Part shown: piece by piece, positions 5,233 through 7,256 of the stretch
Layout: each line of letters opens with the position of its first letter
How positions within the stretch are numbered: position 1 is the first letter of the stretch
The notes under the pieces: generated by a model
Seen by the model: the letters and a program-made list of their open reading frames with translations, nothing else
Told to the model about the DNA's origin: nothing
Database searches by the model: none
NCBI GenBank assembly: GCA_017457545.1
Contig: JAFTHF010000316.1
Span: forward strand, 1 to 7,256
DNA: 7,256 nt
Source: Clostridia bacterium
GTDB lineage: Bacteria > Bacillota_A > Clostridia > Oscillospirales > CAG-272
Direction: 5' to 3'
Program-made: the position numbers and the translations under genes

Positions 5233-6636
5233 ATGTCATTTTCCGAATTTTTAAATTCAAGGCGTAGCGACTGTAAGGCTCTTGTTAATGAGCTTTCAAA
5301 AAGTTTTTCTTATGTTGCTATCCTTGGCTCAGATGTTAAATCATCTATGATAGGCGCAGACAAAAATATGTCAAATGTAAATGAGGGCTCCATGTCTGAG
5401 TGTGGCTTTGTTATTAAGATGCACAACGGAAGATCATTTTTTGAGTATTCCCTTGATGACGTATGTGGGGATAAGGCAGCTCTTGCTAAAAAAAATGTAG
5501 ATTCCATTGTCGTGGCTGAGGCTATGCAGAAGAGAGAAATCTCTGTTCCTTGTCCTAAGGATGAGGCACTTATCAAATCCTTCAGCCGTGAGTGTGACTT
5601 TGATTCCTACACAGACGAAGAGCTTTTAGGCTTTGCTAAGGACACCTGTAAGGCTATTCTTGATAGCGACACTCATGTTGTAAACGCAATGGTTCGTATT
5701 CTTCCCTTTACAGTTTCCAAGCTCTTTATTACAAAGAACAGAGAGCTTGATCAGTTCTATTCTTGGGTAAACGTAATGGCTATCGCTATTTACCACACAG
5801 GTGAAAAGATGGTTATGGCAAGAGAGGGCACATATTCAAATCTTATGAGGGAAGCAATTGAGGGAATCCCCGAAAGAATTCCCGTTCTTGTTGAAAAGGT
5901 TAAGAAGCTTGCCACAGCTAAGCCTATTACCCCCGGTGTTTACGATGTAATTACAGACCCGTCAATCTCAGGTCTTATCGCCCATGAGGCGTTTGGCCAC
6001 GGTGTTGAAATGGACCAGTTTGTAAAAGATAGAGCACTTGCTAAGGAATACGTTGGCAAGTATGTTGCATCTCCCATCTGCAATATGCACGACGGTGCAG
6101 CTGCCACCTTCTCCACTGCATCATATTTCTTTGATGATGACGGTGTTCTTGCTCACGATACACAGATTATTAAGGACGGTATTCTTGTTGCAGGAATTTC
6201 CGACCTTGTCTCCGCTACTGAGCTGGGTACAGAGCCAACAGGCAACGGCAGACGTCAATCCTATAAGCGTAAGGCTTACTCAAGAATGACAAATACATTC
6301 TTCACCCCCGGTAAGGACAAGCTTGAGGATATGATTAAGTCTATTAAGCACGGCTATATGCTTTTTGAAACAAACAACGGTATGGAGGACCCTAAAAACT
6401 GGCAGATTCAGTGTACTGCAGAGTATGGAATTGAGATAATTGACGGTAAGCTTACAGATAACTATGTTTCCCCCGTTGTTATGAGTGGTAGCGTACCGGA
6501 GCTTCTTAAATCCATATCTATGGTTTCCGATGATTTCAAGATTATCGGCTCAGGCTCCTGCGGTAAGGGCTATAAGGAATGGGTAAGAGTTTCCGACGGA
6601 GGCCCTGCCTTGAAAGTGAGGGTTAAGCTGGCATGA
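5233..6636 (+). CDS. tldD: TldD family metalloprotease
   Basis: This 467-residue protein, of normal family length, is the catalytic subunit of the TldD/TldE zinc protease. That enzyme degrades unfolded peptides and, in E. coli, matures microcin B17 and helps remove CcdA. The metal site is visible as HEAFGH at 251-256 (H251, E252, H256) plus the C-terminal cysteine ligand C443 in GSGSCGKG. The family block TGNGRRQSY followed by SRMTNTFFTPG lies at about 335-360, and the N-terminal alpha/beta domain precedes the protease domain. The presence of HExxxH marks it as the TldD rather than the TldE half. A strong AAGGAGG (5221-5227) lies 5 bases before the ATG. The gene has its own terminator-separated promoter. 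Its last codons overlap the partner gene by ATGA. No ribosomal-peptide precursor or toxin-antitoxin gene is visible nearby, so a housekeeping peptide-turnover role is the safer reading. Confidence 0.95.
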   Translation: MSFSEFLNSRRSDCKALVNELSKSFSYVAILGSDVKSSMIGADKNMSNVNEGSMSECGFVIKMHNGRSFFEYSLDDVCGDKAALAKKNVDSIVVAEAMQKREISVPCPKDEALIKSFSRECDFDSYTDEELLGFAKDTCKAILDSDTHVVNAMVRILPFTVSKLFITKNRELDQFYSWVNVMAIAIYHTGEKMVMAREGTYSNLMREAIEGIPERIPVLVEKVKKLATAKPITPGVYDVITDPSISGLIAHEAFGHGVEMDQFVKDRALAKEYVGKYVASPICNMHDGAAATFSTASYFFDDDGVLAHDTQIIKDGILVAGISDLVSATELGTEPTGNGRRQSYKRKAYSRMTNTFFTPGKDKLEDMIKSIKHGYMLFETNNGMEDPKNWQIQCTAEYGIEIIDGKLTDNYVSPVVMSGSVPELLKSISMVSDDFKIIGSGSCGKGYKEWVRVSDGGPALKVRVKLA

Positions 6637-7256
6637 TTACAAGAATTATTAATTTACTTAAAAGCGATAAGGGTGTTTCCGATTACAGAATCAACATCTT
6701 AAAGCGTGAATCCTATGAGCTTTTCTTTGTTCATAAGGATCTTGAAACCGTAAGAAGCACCGACACCACAGATATAAAGGTTACAGTATTTGTTGAAAAC
6801 GGTGATAAGCTTGGCGACGCTACTTTTTCCGTATATTCCTCATATACAGACGAAATGATAGCTAAGGAAATAGAGTCAGCCAAGAAAAAGGCTGCCTTGG
6901 CAGGCAATAAGCCTTATGCCCTCCCCGAAAACGAAACAGGCATCTGGGAGTCGGAGTCCAACTTTAAAGGCTATTCAGCGCCGGAGCTTGCTGCTATGGT
7001 GGCAGATGCTGCATTTAAGGCTGATAGCTATGAGGGAGGCTCTATCAACGCCCTTGAAATATTCATTTATAAGGATACTGTTACAGTAAAGAACAGCAGA
7101 AACATTGACAAGACAGAAACACAGTACAGCGCAATGGTAGAGGCTATTCCCACTTGGAACGGCGAAAAGGAGTCTGTAGAGCTTTATGAGTGCTACAACT
7201 TTACAGAATTTGATGCAGCAGCAGTAACTGCAGAAATCGACGGTAAAATGCGTGAG
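6633..7256 (+). CDS. pmbA: TldE/PmbA-like partner of TldD, 3' end outside window
   Basis: The frame opens at ATG 6633, overlaps the tldD stop (ATGA) and stays open for 208 codons to the right edge, so this is a 5'-complete, 3'-truncated gene. GAGGG (6618-6622) lies 10 bases upstream. The visible part is the N-terminal alpha/beta domain of the PmbA/TldD superfamily: YRINILKRESYELFF, then the strand KVTVFVENGDKLGDA, then a helix with AKEIESAKKKAALAG, then the NKPYALPENE linker, and later a second alpha/beta stretch. The region where TldD would carry HExxxH has not been reached, so lack of the metal motif (expected for TldE) cannot be confirmed here. The assignment as TldE rests on its fold-like pattern and on its overlap with tldD. 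In known systems the two proteins form a heterodimer. Confidence 0.85.
   Translation, partial: MITRIINLLKSDKGVSDYRINILKRESYELFFVHKDLETVRSTDTTDIKVTVFVENGDKLGDATFSVYSSYTDEMIAKEIESAKKKAALAGNKPYALPENETGIWESESNFKGYSAPELAAMVADAAFKADSYEGGSINALEIFIYKDTVTVKNSRNIDKTETQYSAMVEAIPTWNGEKESVELYECYNFTEFDAAAVTAEIDGKMRE

Overview
The window looks like chromosomal DNA from a low-to-mid GC Clostridia-type Firmicute, probably a gut Oscillospiraceae/Ruminococcus-like bacterium. This is inferred from AGGAGG-type ribosome binding sites, consensus sigma-A-like promoters, AT-rich intergenic DNA, a preference for CTT (Leu) and AAG (Lys) codons, and the gene families present. It cannot be settled without a search. All nine genes lie on the + strand and are tightly packed. 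No RNA gene, mobile element or CRISPR array is visible, and no gene-free stretch exceeds 130 bases.

Region 1 (1-2165) is the downstream part of an operon whose promoter lies outside the window. It holds the 3' part of a beta-rich protein with two similar halves, a NudF-like ADP-ribose pyrophosphatase, and a CPBP-family membrane metalloprotease. The first two genes overlap at TAATG, and the third starts 16 bases after the second.

Region 2 (2166-5165) is a self-contained transcription unit. It starts with a perfect TTGACA-N17-TATAAT promoter and encodes a complete polar amino acid ABC importer (lipoprotein binding protein, permease, ATPase), followed by a TTG-started Nudix hydrolase. It ends at a strong intrinsic terminator. 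The striking gene is the binding protein. Its domain order is rotated relative to the normal family 3 amino acid binding protein: the 'IGVQSGTTG' second-lobe segment comes directly after the lipobox, and the 'FNPFEW...TRKESVNF...YY' first-lobe segment forms the C-terminal half. Each part occurs once, the total length is normal and the ligand-contact residues are kept, so it reads as a natural circular permutation. Its ATPase also carries about 30 extra lysine-rich residues between the Q-loop and the signature motif.

Region 3 (5166-7256) is a second transcription unit with its own likely extended -10 promoter. It encodes a TldD-type metalloprotease (HEAFGH plus a C-terminal metal-ligand Cys) and, overlapping by ATGA, the start of its TldE/PmbA partner, which runs off the right edge.

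The three units have no obvious single joint function. Import of amino acids, turnover of peptides by TldD/TldE and Nudix clean-up of nucleotide metabolites are all general physiology. The best candidate for something undescribed is the permuted binding protein and its importer.
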